From assembly GCA_000827205.1 (NCBI GenBank), contig KN832557.1, forward strand, positions 1,831,771 through 1,895,770: 64,000 nucleotides of DNA, read 5' to 3'. The translations under genes and the position numbers were made by a program. Within the stretch, counting starts at the first letter, position 1. The number at the start of each line of letters is the position of its first letter. Positions 9,661-20,659 of the stretch are shown piece by piece. The notes beneath the pieces are model-generated. The model saw only the letters and a program-made list of their open reading frames with translations, did no database searches and was not told the origin of the DNA. The stretch is from Plicaturopsis crispa FD-325 SS-3 (lineage: Eukaryota > Basidiomycota > Agaricomycetes > Amylocorticiales > Amylocorticiaceae).

Positions 9661-12389
9661 CTATGCGTAGGCAGCACCAGAAGCTTTTCCGGACTCGCTG
9701 AATCCATAGTCTTCGCCCTTGACGAAGGATCGCGTGCATTGAGCCATCGTGACAGAGCTATAGTCGAACAACAATGAGTACCAGAAACTTTAGCAGAAAA
9801 ATGCACGTACGCGCGGGATATAGGGTCTGTTTGGTAAAAGTTGGTGATCGGTTTCCGGAAGGGAGCACCAACAGCCTTGGCGCTGGTCGTGTTTGCAGCA
9901 ACTATCTTCAGGCCAGTCAGTGCGACCTCTGGAGAGGTGCGTTCCGTAACATCGTATCGGACCAGGGTAGGCGATATCTCCCACATGCGATCACGTAGGC
10001 TGAGGACGTCGTCGTAGGGTAATGGTGTCCCGACAATTTCTGAGAGTGCACTGCAAAAGATAGAAAAGAGTCAACGATGCGCAGCGGAAAACCACTGTAA
10101 GATAAGCAAACGTACCGGAGGATTTTCCAGTCTTCACGCGAGGCACCGGGAGGAGGAACTGCTGCACGACCGAGTTGCGAACGTCCCTCGGTGTTGATCC
10201 AGGTGACCGATTTCTCGGTATATGCGGCGGAAGGAAGACAGACATCCGCAAGCTGGGCGCCGATGTCACCATGATGTCCTTGGTAGACGACGAAGGCATC
10301 CTTGGGTATCGATTTGGGGTCAACTTCGTCGGCATTAAGGAGGTAGATGAATTTAGGCCGTGTCGCGGAGGCCTTCTTCGAAGGCACAAACCCAACATCA
10401 TATGCTGCTGGACGAGATGCCACCTAATGGGATCGATTCAGTACATAACCGCGACTAAGCGGCAAGAAGGGACACGTACACGTTGAAGAACACTAAATCC
10501 ATTCCACTCGGGGGTAACAAGCGTACTCTTGTTTTTCTCGACGAACTTCGCAAGGGCGCTGTAGACTGCAGCGCCATCCTGATGCTCGGCCACAGCACTC
10601 CCAACGATGATCAAAGGCTTCTTCGCGTTCTTGAATTTCGTCGCGAACTCGCCCTTGCCGGCAATGAAGTCTGTAAGAGCCTTGGCATCCTGCCCGAGGT
10701 ACTCGTACCCATACGCGGTGTCAGCACGTTCACCTATCAAACCGACTTCCAGACCAGTGTGCAACCAGCTCTTCCGGATGCGGGAGTTCAAGACGGCCGC
10801 TTCATGGCGTGGGTTCGTGCCAACGAGGAGGATGGCGTCCGCCTCCTCGACACCGGGAATAGTAGAGTTGAAGAGATAGTTGGACCGAACATCGACACCG
10901 TGGATGGGTGCAGCGTTACCACCGACCTGGTCGAGGGTAAGGTTATCCGAACCAAGGCGGTTAACAAGGTCCTTCAATGCAACCAGCGATTCCGTGTCTG
11001 CGAGATGGCCCGCGACAGCCTGTATCTCGTCTGCTTTCGCACCCGAGGCAGCGAGTCCAGCGGCGATCGCGTCAAGAGCCTCCTCCCAAGTCGCGGGGAC
11101 GAAGCGACTGCCCTCCTTGACGAGAGGCGTCGTTAAGCGCTGGAACTTGAGGCCGTCATACGCATAGCGCGTCTTGTCGCTGATCCACTCCTCGTTGACG
11201 TCGTCATTGGTCTTGGGTTGGATGCGCATGACCTGCACACCGCGAGAGTCGACGCTGATGTTTGAGCCAATGGCGTCCAGTACATCAATGGACTCTGTCC
11301 GCTTCAACTCCCAAGGACGTGCGTGGAAGGCATACGGCTTGCTTGTAAGCGCACCCACGGGGCAAAGGTCCACAACGTTTCCAGAGAGCTCTGAGTCCAT
11401 GGTTTTCTCCACGTACATGCCGATCTGCAGGTCATTCCCGCGGCCGGTACTACCTAGCTCCTCCACTCCAGCGACCTCGTTCGCGAAACGGATGCAGCGC
11501 GTGCACTGGATACACCTGTTCATGGAGGTCTTCACGAGGGGGCCCAAGTCCTTGTTCTCTACGGCGCGCTTGCCAGCAATCTCGTGGAAGCGCGTGCGAT
11601 CGGAACCGTAACGCATAGATTGGTCCTGAAGGTCACATTCACCACCCTGGTCGCAAATAGGGCAATCGAGGGGGTGATTCGAGAGAAGGAACTCCATGAC
11701 ACCCTCGCTGGATAAAATGGTTAGTTTCGACTGTAAAAGACAGAGTACACACGTACCGGGCTTCGTGTACAAGAGGGGTATTGGTGAAAACTTTAGAGCC
11801 AGGCATAGCAGGCATAGCACTAAGGATGAAGTCAGCCCGACGTCACCCGTCTTACAAACTAAGTCCTCACCATGACGCTACCGGCTTCGGTGACCGTTCA
11901 ACTTCTACCAAGCACATACTATAGATTTACTCAGAAGCGCTCGTATGAAATCGACGTGCGAAGACACTAACCGACAGTTACCAGCGATAGCGAGCCTGTC
12001 GTGGTAGCAAAACCTAAGCGCGAAGGTGATTGGTCAGAACGCGATACACGACGAGACTACGCGATGTATACCGAGGTATGCTCGCTCCTGCGGCTTCGCA
12101 TGCTTGAATGAGGGCGGAACCTGCGGCCGACGTGGTCAGGTCAACGACACAATTTCCATATCACCGTGGCGTACCCTGTGGAACAGTGACCTCCTTCCCA
12201 TCTACAGTCAGAGTGATGTCGGCCTGCCGTGCTGAGGTAGATGCTATATTCCTTCGTCCTACAGCGCTTGTCAGACGGCACCCGGGCACACCCATATATA
12301 CGACGCATACCTCCGTGCGAAGTGCACGACGAGCAAGCGACCTTCCCGAGTCGTCCCGTCGACGCTGGTCGCGAAACGAGCCGTAACAT
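9661..12389 (-). CDS. NDUFS1: NADH-ubiquinone oxidoreductase 75-kDa subunit (complex I, NDUFS1 type)
   Basis: The largest peripheral-arm subunit of mitochondrial complex I, carrying Fe-S clusters N1b, N4 and N5 between FMN and the quinone site. The N-terminus [20 protein letters not shown] is basic and serine-rich, a typical mitochondrial presequence. The ferredoxin-like domain follows ([48 protein letters not shown]), then [20 protein letters not shown] and [19 protein letters not shown]. The molybdopterin-oxidoreductase-like domain is seen from [18 protein letters not shown] through [18 protein letters not shown]. The C-terminus ends GKASGAAYA. The 5' half is cut into several small exons, while one long exon (about 10.5-11.7 kb) encodes the cluster-binding core. 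The start was chosen because only this ATG gives a presequence joined in frame through a GTATGC donor. Confidence 0.95.
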
Positions 12390-12746
12390 GACAGCAGGAA
12401 AGCGGAAGTACGAGAACAGATGTTGTAGGGAAGGTTGGACGGCGTAAACGCCAAATATCAGGATTTTCTGAGTTTTGTCAGAGTGCGCTCGTCGTTCGGG
12501 ACGTTGACCAACGACGTTGCAGCAATTTCGGATTCAAGCGGAGATTGCAGGAATCACCGGCTTGTTCGGCACGAGGTTCCCCGCTTTCCGCTGGTGGCTG
12601 GAGCCCAATAGCCAGCTACCTCCCCGCACATTGCACAATGTGGTATACAAAAATTACACTGTTAGCTATGTATGTATAAAGTTCAGGTACATTCACTACG
12701 GTACACCAGAAACGAGGCCCTATTACAACTACAATTACAGAAAGAT
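12390..12746. other. Spacer, no gene supported
   Basis: This holds the complex I gene promoter and the 3' end of the dioxygenase-like gene. No TATA box or other named element was identified. Confidence 0.5.
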
Positions 12747-14335
12747 TTACGGAACATAAGCAACCAGGAGAACATTGACGACGAGTTTCTCGAGCTCCCC
12801 GTTCGACACAAAGGGGACGCGCTCTTTTCCAACCCCACCGATAGAGTCCCAGCCTGTCAATACGATGATATCAGCTTCGGATAGAGGTATAGCGCCGCTA
12901 TCTTCGATTCGAGACCGCAACATGTCCACGTCGATGCCCTCGTCCCCGCCGTAGGTGCCAAATGCACCGCGCACCGGAGGCACGCCCCGCTGCCCATTCG
13001 CCGCGCCAAACGGCATACGGTTAGCCACAATCCCCATACCGCCTTCTGGAGACTCGCTGCCGCATTCAACGGTACGGTCTACAGGCCAGATGTAGCCGCC
13101 CGCAGTCCAGTGAAGCTCTGGCGTGAGCTTGAACAACTTTATGGCGTGATACAACATGGAGTCGCCACCCTTGAGCTATGAGGCGAAGGTAGATTAGATT
13201 GTGTCTAATAAATCAGCGCAAGCGACTTACGGAAGGAACGAGCGTCTCCGCCAAAGTTTCGGCGGGGTTGACCCCATGGTCATGCTGCAGATAGAAGGCA
13301 ATTTTCCGCCCACGGGACATGTTAAGCACGGGCGAGACGAGATCCAAGAAATTGTCGCTGGGGCTGATCAGAGGATCCGGAGCAATGCCCGACGGCCCAA
13401 ACGTTTTCAGGAATATTGCGTAGGAAAGCGAGATCCGGCATCCTTTTGTGACGGTCTCCACTTCATATTCGCAATCATTTAGGAACGCCGTCCACTCCAT
13501 ATCGCCACTTTTCCCACCCCGGCCGTAAAACTTTTCGTGGTTTCCTTCCGCGTCATGGACGATGAGCGCGCCCCCACGAAATCGGACGGGAAGTGCGACC
13601 ATAACAGTGGCCACTCGGCCATCGTTGCGTAGCGCGAGTGGTTGAGGTCCCATCCGCCCACCGTCCACAATTACCTCAAGCTTATCTCGTACAGCGGTGA
13701 GGTAGTGTCCGGTGGGTAGCGTAGGGAACAAAGTGTTCCGAAGAGCATCGAGAATAGGATGGTTGGCGAGTTCAAGGGTGGCGGTCAGTGGGAGATTTGG
13801 CGGGTAGAAAAGGGACTCTCGGTCGGGATAATTGTCGAAGCCAAGCGATTGGTGGGGTTTGCAGGCCGCGATGAGCACATCAAGTGCAGGGGGCGTGTCG
13901 TACTCCACATCGATCGGAAAATCTAACGAATGGGTAATCCCACTCTAGCGGACAATTGTCAGCCCTGAATCCACGACAAAGGGTGGAACTCACTTTCGAG
14001 CGAAAGAACAGGACTAGACTGCTAGGGTCTAAGGGAATGCGCCCCGAGACGGTGTACGGTCTGGCCTTCGCAGCTAGTAATGCCGCTACACTCGCTCTGA
14101 GTACATGCTCGTTATCAAAATCGTTAGGAACCATGCGCGCTAGGGCTCTTCCAGGCGGAGACGTCCGTGGCGTGCGTTCGATCTCGAAATCGGATATGTT
14201 GGTGCTCTTGTTGAAGGGCAGGGCGTTATCGTTGTAATAATTGCGCCCCGGGCTCAAAGGCGTCGACAAGGCCGACCGGTTGGGATAAGGCATCATCGAG
14301 GAGAGGTTTGAATATCGAGAATAGTCGACACTCAA
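12747..14335 (-). CDS. Fe(II)/2-oxoglutarate dioxygenase-like protein (prolyl-hydroxylase-like domain)
   Basis: Three exons encode a protein with a P4H-like Fe2OG domain common as multicopy proteins in Agaricomycetes. The start MSVDYSRYSNLSSMMPYPNR leads into a low-complexity N-terminus, then GITHSLDFPIDVEYD (after the first intron), HYLTAVRDKLEVIVDGGRMG, and the double-stranded beta-helix core GRVATVMVALPVRFRGGALI ... FYGRGGKSGDMEWTAFLNDC. The core ends CEYEVETVTKGCRISLSYAI, where R matches the usual 2OG-binding arginine. From memory of the family the equivalent of CEYEV is normally EHEV, whose His binds iron; here it is Tyr, so catalysis is in doubt. The C-terminal part (ELHWTAGGYIWPVDR) is family-typical. 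Substrate unknown. Confidence 0.75.
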
Positions 14336-15564
14336 GACGAGTGGCGAAAAGAAAAGAGTATGATAGTAAGAGATCAGGCAGTGGTTTTGTATACCACGAA
14401 GGGCGAGCGAGGCAGAAAGGAGACACTCTCACAATCGCTCCGAGTCCCATGACAACATATGGCGCCTGAGCGTGCAGACATAGGGACCTATGAGGAAAGG
14501 TCTACACGCTGGTGAGGCGTGTAGATGCTATTTGTGTGGAATCGGCTGGAATCTTCAGGATGTTGCCGATAAGATGGCACAAAGAAACCGCGATTGCCGG
14601 AAGTCGATTCGATTGGGATATGGCCAGAGATCGTACTGATACTCCTTGGTCTAGCTGGAGCCTGCTCAAGGACAGATGTAACACCGTTTATGTCTTCAGT
14701 ATGTAAACGCGACTGTGAGAGTCAGATAAGGCGAAATGTGAGGCAAACTGGGACATACAGCTTCAAGACCGGTTCTTGACGGAGGCGTTAGGCCAGAATT
14801 CTATGCGCCGTTCGAGGTGCAGATGCACCATGAGTAAACAACGTGCCCAAGTTGTGGCCCAGTTTGGCATCTCAAGAACTTGCGGCCCTTCAATGATTGC
14901 GATGTCGTCGGTAATGGCCAGCCGGACCCGGAGAGTATAGATCAAATACCTGGAGAATCCAAAGCCCTACTGTGAAAAGCACTGTCAAGTAAAACGATGC
15001 TGACAGACAGGACAATGAACGAAGGAGTCGTCGCTGGTGTTTGTATGTGGGGGTTTGACTGGACCTAACGATGAAGACGGTTTCTCATAGAGAATTAAGA
15101 AGGCAGGTGGCGCTGGAGCACTTAACGGCAGTTGCCCAGCATTCCTAGTCGATGTGAACTGGGGGAGATGTTTCTTGCGCAGACCAGGCTTTGCAGCATT
15201 GGCACTACAATTGTGACTTCCAAACGATCTTGCCGATGGGAGCAAGCGGCCTCGGTCAGTGAATCCGTAGTTGAGCCGCCGCAGAATGTGGAACTCACAT
15301 ATCTAGACTGACAGAATGTCGCATGCAGGGACCTACTCCACCGAGGGCTTATTCACCCCCCACGGTCCGACGTCACATTCGCAGTCATAGCGAATCAATT
15401 GGGGTCTCAGATACACATCACCGTTCGCAATTTCTTGCGAGACGAAAAAGTTCAGTTGTCAGATATATTAGGAGATGTACTATGTTAACATGGATGTATC
15501 GGTCAAGCCGAGAGATGAGTAAAAGCGCGGCACTAGCCAAAGTCGAGTCAGTCCAAAGGGGACG
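14336..15564. other. 1.2-kb stretch with weak coding hints, no gene called
   Basis: On the minus strand two open segments look faintly coding: about 15245-14985 (ending SFVHCPVCQ, a CxxC pair) and about 14945-14763 (IYTLRVRLAITDDIAIIEGP). They are separated by a possible intron ending CACAG near 14967. Neither has a supported ATG and I recognise no family. This could be a small unrecognised gene or 5' untranslated sequence. Confidence 0.3.
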
Positions 15565-18447
15565 CTAGCGCAAGTCCACGATCTCCAAGTTCAGGTCCTT
15601 CATGAAAACGTGTCCCTTGTCGGCGTCCTAGATGCAAGATATCCCTTGTCAGCAGGACCGTCCGTATGACGAGAGGTGAAAACCGGGAAGCTCACTGTGT
15701 AGATCGGAAGATCAGGATGCGGGTGGAAAGCTTCCTTCGCGCCGCAATTGAGGATGGTTTGGAGGCCCGGCGGGTTTGTGAGCCTAAATATCCCATACCT
15801 GCGAATGCGAGTATAAGTGACAGTCTTGTAGATAGAAAAAGGTCGCGGAACTTACGCGGGCTCGCTCTTGGGTGCGCAGACAACAGCAAATGACTCAGGA
15901 AGCATACACTGAAAGGCGGAATGCGTGTGCAGATCTACAGAAGACATGAAACATGACTGAGTGGGGTGCGTATGGATCTGCGGGACGAGGGCACAGTTAT
16001 AAGCCGCGGTTCGGATCACGACGAACAAGATAGAAAGACAATTGCTCACCCAGCCCAAAGTGATCAGCGATCGCTTTTCTGTAAACTCCAGGACGAGCTC
16101 TTCCTCATCCATCGTGCAAGTATCGCTCGTTGAATGTTGCTTTGGCACTAGAAGCGTCGTAACACCATACACGTCCCCTCTGTCCTTGCCAAGTAGTAGA
16201 CCGCATGTCTCCCGGTTTTGCGCGGTATTCAGCGCCGCAATCTGCTGGAATCGAGGAAGACAGGACAGGGGCAGGTGAACATGCTTAAGCTCTTGTTTCG
16301 ACTCTGTACCTCGAGCGCGAGGGTCGGAGGCAGGAATGATGCGTGCTTCTGGGGGGACGGATGATGGAGGGATAGGTGGCGCAGGCCGAGTAGGTCCAGC
16401 GTAAGAAGAGGCGTCGGATGAGGACGAGTAATGATGGTAGTTGTGATGATGGTGATGATTATGCGGCGCTGGCATGCCATGGGCGTTGTAGGCTGACCCG
16501 CCTATCGGCTCGGACGCCCTAGGCATTGCCTCGGCAGGATAAAGAGACCGTGTGGCGGGTTTGGAATCCGGCAGAAAGAGGAGATTCGCCTGACCAGGCA
16601 TTGGTTTCGAGAGCGAGGCAAACATGGACCCAAGACTCGGTGTGTAACCTTGCTTCATTTGGTGTTTGGTCATTAAGTCGGGATACTGAATCCCGTTCAA
16701 CGTCGGTGGTGGTGGTGAAGTTGTTGTAACAGGTTTAGGATACTTGATGCTAAAACAAGGGCGAGGTTAGGTGCAGGTCTTAGTAAACACGTGTTGGGCA
16801 CGTACGCTGGGACACCACGATTGGGCGTTGGCTGTGATCTATCGCGCGGGCCAGAAGGGTCAATACAGTTCCGAAAGTTGCGCCAAGAACGAGTACTTTA
16901 CCTTGTGGGGCTTTCCAGAGGCAATGCTAACGGCCCTGGCTGCTCATCGGGCATCCTACTCGGGGACAAGAATTGCTGTCCAACTTTGGTCATGGGTGTA
17001 GGCGCTGCGATAGGTCTATGTGGTGTCGTAGACGGGACAGGCATCGTGATCGATGGCTGCGAAACAGGAGTTTGACGAGCCTGACGGGCTGCGGTTTCGG
17101 CCTCCTGCTGCCTGCGCAAGATACCGTCTTGCTCCTGACGTCTTTTTTCCTCAAGCCGAGCGTGCTTTATCTCCTCTTCTCGTCGCTTCATCTCTTCTTG
17201 CTGTCTTCTCGCCGCTTCATCCCGTCTACGTACATCCTCCTCCCGTCTAAGTGCATCGTCTGCTCGTCTGTTCGTCTCGTCCGCCCGCCATCTTGCGTCC
17301 TCCGCCCGCCTCTTTTCCTCCTGGTACTGATCTGCGGCCTGCCTCGCGGCGGAGACTGCGGGCGCCGCTCTTTGAGTCGACGCGTACTCGTCCGGTACCT
17401 CCCTGGGCGGCCTCCGCTGCGATTCCTGCGACCGTTGAGGCTGGACACTGCTACTTCGTGACTGCGCTACTCCGGTAGAGTGCCGCTGTGCATCCTCGGC
17501 CAATTTTCGCTGGCGCTGCGATTGCTCTCGCCGCAGTCGTTCGTCCTCCTGCGCTCGTGCGCTCCGTTCTGGAGGTTTGTTCGCGCCATTCGAAGCATAA
17601 TTTGATTCAAGAGGACGGGAGTTGGGGTTAGCAGGGTAGTTGTCGGTAGACGGCGATGGTGTAGTGTCTGGCAGACGAGGATTCGGCCCAGGGTCTTCAT
17701 TGGGATGGTCACGGATCCAGCGTTCGTATCGGTCTACCAACGTCGGTTTGAGGTCGCTGAGGCTGCTTAGGATGCCCTCGCCATTCTGTAATTAATGGAA
17801 TCGGAACGAATATGTCAGTATGACTCGGGCTGGACGATCAACTAAAGCACAAGGACTGAATGGGACGAGAGGAGTGTGGAGCAGCTATATTGAGACGAAA
17901 CTGCGGCATAGACAGTGGGGGTGAACATCCAGGCCCATCCACCATTGATGATGTTGGGGAATACGGTTCCGCTGCATGGTACCCGCCTCCAGCGGTGAAG
18001 CAACGGCGAGCAATGATAACTCCATAGCGAGTCTTCAGAGACTTCAACAGAGCGTCGAACATGGTCTATCTCTCGCAGCATCAAGGGGAGGGGACAAATG
18101 ATTCAAATATTGCGTACCAGTCCTAAATAATGTCGCTGCTCTGCGTTCAATGCTGTCTTGTAATCCCGGTGAGTCGGAATACGCTCGAGCACCATCTTCG
18201 CCGCCTTGGCATATACTATGAATGCACGCTCTAGGTCCCCCTCTTCCGCGTAGGCTTGACCATCTGCACGATAGTTCTGCGCCTTTCTGAGATAGACTTT
18301 GATGTTTTTCGAGGGATCCCAGAAGCTGGCCTGCTCTGCTGCCTGCGCAAGTTCTGCTATAGATGCTGGACGTCGGTAACGGTCGTGTCTGTAAGTCGGG
18401 GACGGGGTGACCGACGAATTCGATGAATATGGCGTCGAGGACGGCAT
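15565..18447 (-). CDS. AMSH-type JAMM deubiquitinase (STAMBP/AMSH-like)
   Basis: A zinc metallo-isopeptidase that trims K63-linked ubiquitin chains at endosomes with ESCRT-0/III. The N-terminal USP8-dimerisation/MIT-like region includes SIAELAQAAEQASFWDPSKN and RDYKTALNAEQRHYLGL joined to NGEGILSSLSDLKPTLVDRY. A long low-complexity middle carries a charged Arg/Glu coiled-coil stretch (17100-17500) and a His-rich patch HNHHHHHNYHHY. The C-terminal MPN+ domain shows HVHLPLSCLPRFQ, TCGLLLGK, the glutamate in MDEEELVLEF, and the JAMM motif HTHPTQSCFMSSVD, then HTHSAFQCMLPES. It ends DADKGHVFMKDLNLEIVDLR. The zinc ligands and catalytic Glu are present. The first intron is unusually long (about 327 nt). 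An upstream in-frame ATG at 18507 is a possible alternative start. Confidence 0.9.
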
Positions 18448-19096
18448 GACCGACGTGCGCAGGAACTGGCAGGATAAAGTGGAAGGAGAAGAGAGGGGAG
18501 TGCACATGCGTCAGACTGCGGCGGTAGTTTTGACGGTTTTGTACTTAGCCACGCGATCCGCTGAAATGTGGCACGGAACCAAACCTAAGTATGTGGCGTT
18601 TTTGTCCCCCACATTATCCTCCGATCATACAGACGTTTCGTGTATGTACAAGAACTTCGTGTATTGTGCAAGTATAGGTAATGAGAGATACGAGTGCTAT
18701 CTTCCTATACAAGCGGTCGTATCACCACTCCTGCTCTGTGGTCAATCTGTGGTCATACCTGGATCACGCGCTATTACTTGCGCTGCAAGGATGGCTGGAA
18801 ATGGAGCTCACGACCGCTAATACAAAGTGCGCCTCCGGTTGACCCCAGCGGACAGCCTATGGAGTGAGTGAAGGAAAGTGACAACAAGGAATAGAGTTGC
18901 TCAACGTGCAGGTGCTTTGAGATGAGATCGGTAGCTGAAAGATGAATAGCTGAGTGCACCTTAATAGCTTATCACAAACAAGGCGATGATGCTGCGCGTC
19001 GAGGCCAGTCGAGGCGCACTCGGAGTCGTGTTGGAGTGTTGGATACCAGTTGGAGTTGCCAAAATACACATCTATTCCCTGTGTTACAATATTGTG
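18448..19096. other. Spacer between AMSH and RRP42, no gene supported
   Basis: The region upstream of AMSH and downstream of RRP42 contains only short frames without splice or family support. Confidence 0.5.
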
Positions 19097-20305
19097 TCAC
19101 CGGTGCTGCATGCTTGCGAAACGATCTCGCGCCTTCTGATTTCGTCGCAAGTCTTCCTCTTTCAGTTTCGCATTCAATGCGGAGAAGACTTCACGAGCAT
19201 ATTTTTCGCCCTCCTGGAGGCCCGAGTATTTCAGTTGAGCCGGAAAGAAGTGATAGCGAGGAGGACCTACTCCAGCAAGGACTTTGATGCGAGCAAGTTT
19301 GAGCTCTCCCGGCCCCAGAAGTCGCATAGCCTGCACTTTCGACTTTCCATCAGACGAAAACGAGAAAGCTAAGACGAGTTTGAGGGGAGTTGCCACTTCC
19401 TCCTGCGCCGTTGCGTCGACGTAGGATACAGATTCAGATGCCGCAAGCTGCGCCCCGAGCGAGTAAGTACGGGAAGGTAAATGAGCGCCAGAAGAGGAAA
19501 CTCACAACGTTAAGCGTAACAGACACAGGCCATCGGTCTCGCCCTGACAAAACATCACCCTCGTCCCAATAGTCCGGAAGTTCGAAATCAGTAGCTCTGT
19601 GGACTTGGCGTGTGTCGAAGCCGCTCGCGGCCTCCAAGTCGACTTCCATATCGCCCGCGCCGCCCTCTTTGCTGCCACCAGCAGCACTGGCTTTTGGTGC
19701 CTTGTACTCGACGCTGCGCGTACGCGGCACCCGAGTATCCCATAGCGCGGCGCGAGCAGCCATGAATAATGCATCCCATACATTTCCTGCGTCGCATAAC
19801 ACGAGTGCATCCAGGCTCAAAAGCCAGGACTTTTTGCCCTGTAGAATCGACAGGTTGCCGGGATGTAGGGAAGGGTGCGCGAGGGTCTGATGGAGGACCG
19901 TAGTAAGGTCATGTTGAAGATCATCTAGTGCTGGAGAGGAGAGGTGTGGGTAGGCAGCAGGGGAACTATCTTTGTGTAGTTTCGTCAGGATGTATAATGA
20001 TAACCTTGCAAAGAGATGGTAGCAAAGATAAAGAACGCGCACCAAGAGACTGAACACACGACTCGGCCGCCCTCGACTCCCTCGCCGTCCACAATATCTT
20101 CGACTTCAAGTTTTACAGCCGCCAGTATTTCTGTTCCGCCAATACTAAGGCGCGCACTCCCGTTTGCAAGGGGCGCTACGCCTGTCTCTAGCGCAATGGT
20201 CCTAAACGCATGTAGCGCGCGTCCGTCGGCGCGCAGAGGCGGGTCCGAAAGCAGTGATGTTTGGATATACGATTTCTCTGCTTTGGACAGTGACGTTGAA
20301 GCCAT
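19097..20305 (-). CDS. RRP42: Exosome complex subunit RRP42 (EXOSC7)
   Basis: An RNase PH-fold subunit of the hexameric exosome ring in nucleus and cytoplasm, used in 3'-5' RNA processing and decay. Three exons (20043-20305, 19506-19965, 19097-19447) join in frame to 357 residues. The N-terminus MASTSLSKAEKSYIQTSLLS is followed by LRADGRALHAFRTIALETGV, NGSARLSIGGTEILAAVKLE, the CSP turn created by the first splice, then LSILQGKKSWLLSLDALVLC and GNVWDALFMAARAALWDTRV. An acidic glycine-rich insertion (SAAGGSKEGGAGDMEVDLEA) interrupts the second half. The C-terminus ends NQKARDRFASMQHR. Like other eukaryotic ring subunits it is expected to lack phosphorolytic activity. It is divergent from the GT90 gene. 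Confidence 0.9.
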
Positions 20306-20659
20306 TTTCGAGGGGTAATGTCAATCTGGAACGTGAAAATTGTGGTTGGGGGCTCTGGCACAGATTACAGCGATGGCATTCGGAGATATGTTTCCGTCGT
20401 CGTCGTCAAGTCAGTATATGCGGGGAAAGAGATAGGGCGCTGGAGGGCTAAGCGACGCTGAGCGGAGAGTTCTTGACGGCGAGGACGAAGTAGCGGAAAT
20501 TTTGAGCTCATTTCATTTTGAGCTCGGATGCCGCGACGCGTTTTGCTCACGACGTTGACAGCGGGCTCACCAATTCTTGCACATTTGGGCTCTTCACATT
20601 CTCTGGAACCAGGCTAAACACCTGAAGGTGCACATATTGTGTACAGGTCTTTCTTTACG
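20306..20659. promoter_or_regulatory. Divergent promoter between RRP42 and GT90 gene
   Basis: The 354 bases separate the two ATGs and must hold both promoters and leaders. CGTCGTCGTC near 20395 and scattered GAGCTC-like motifs are visible, but no factor-binding site can be named. Confidence 0.5.
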
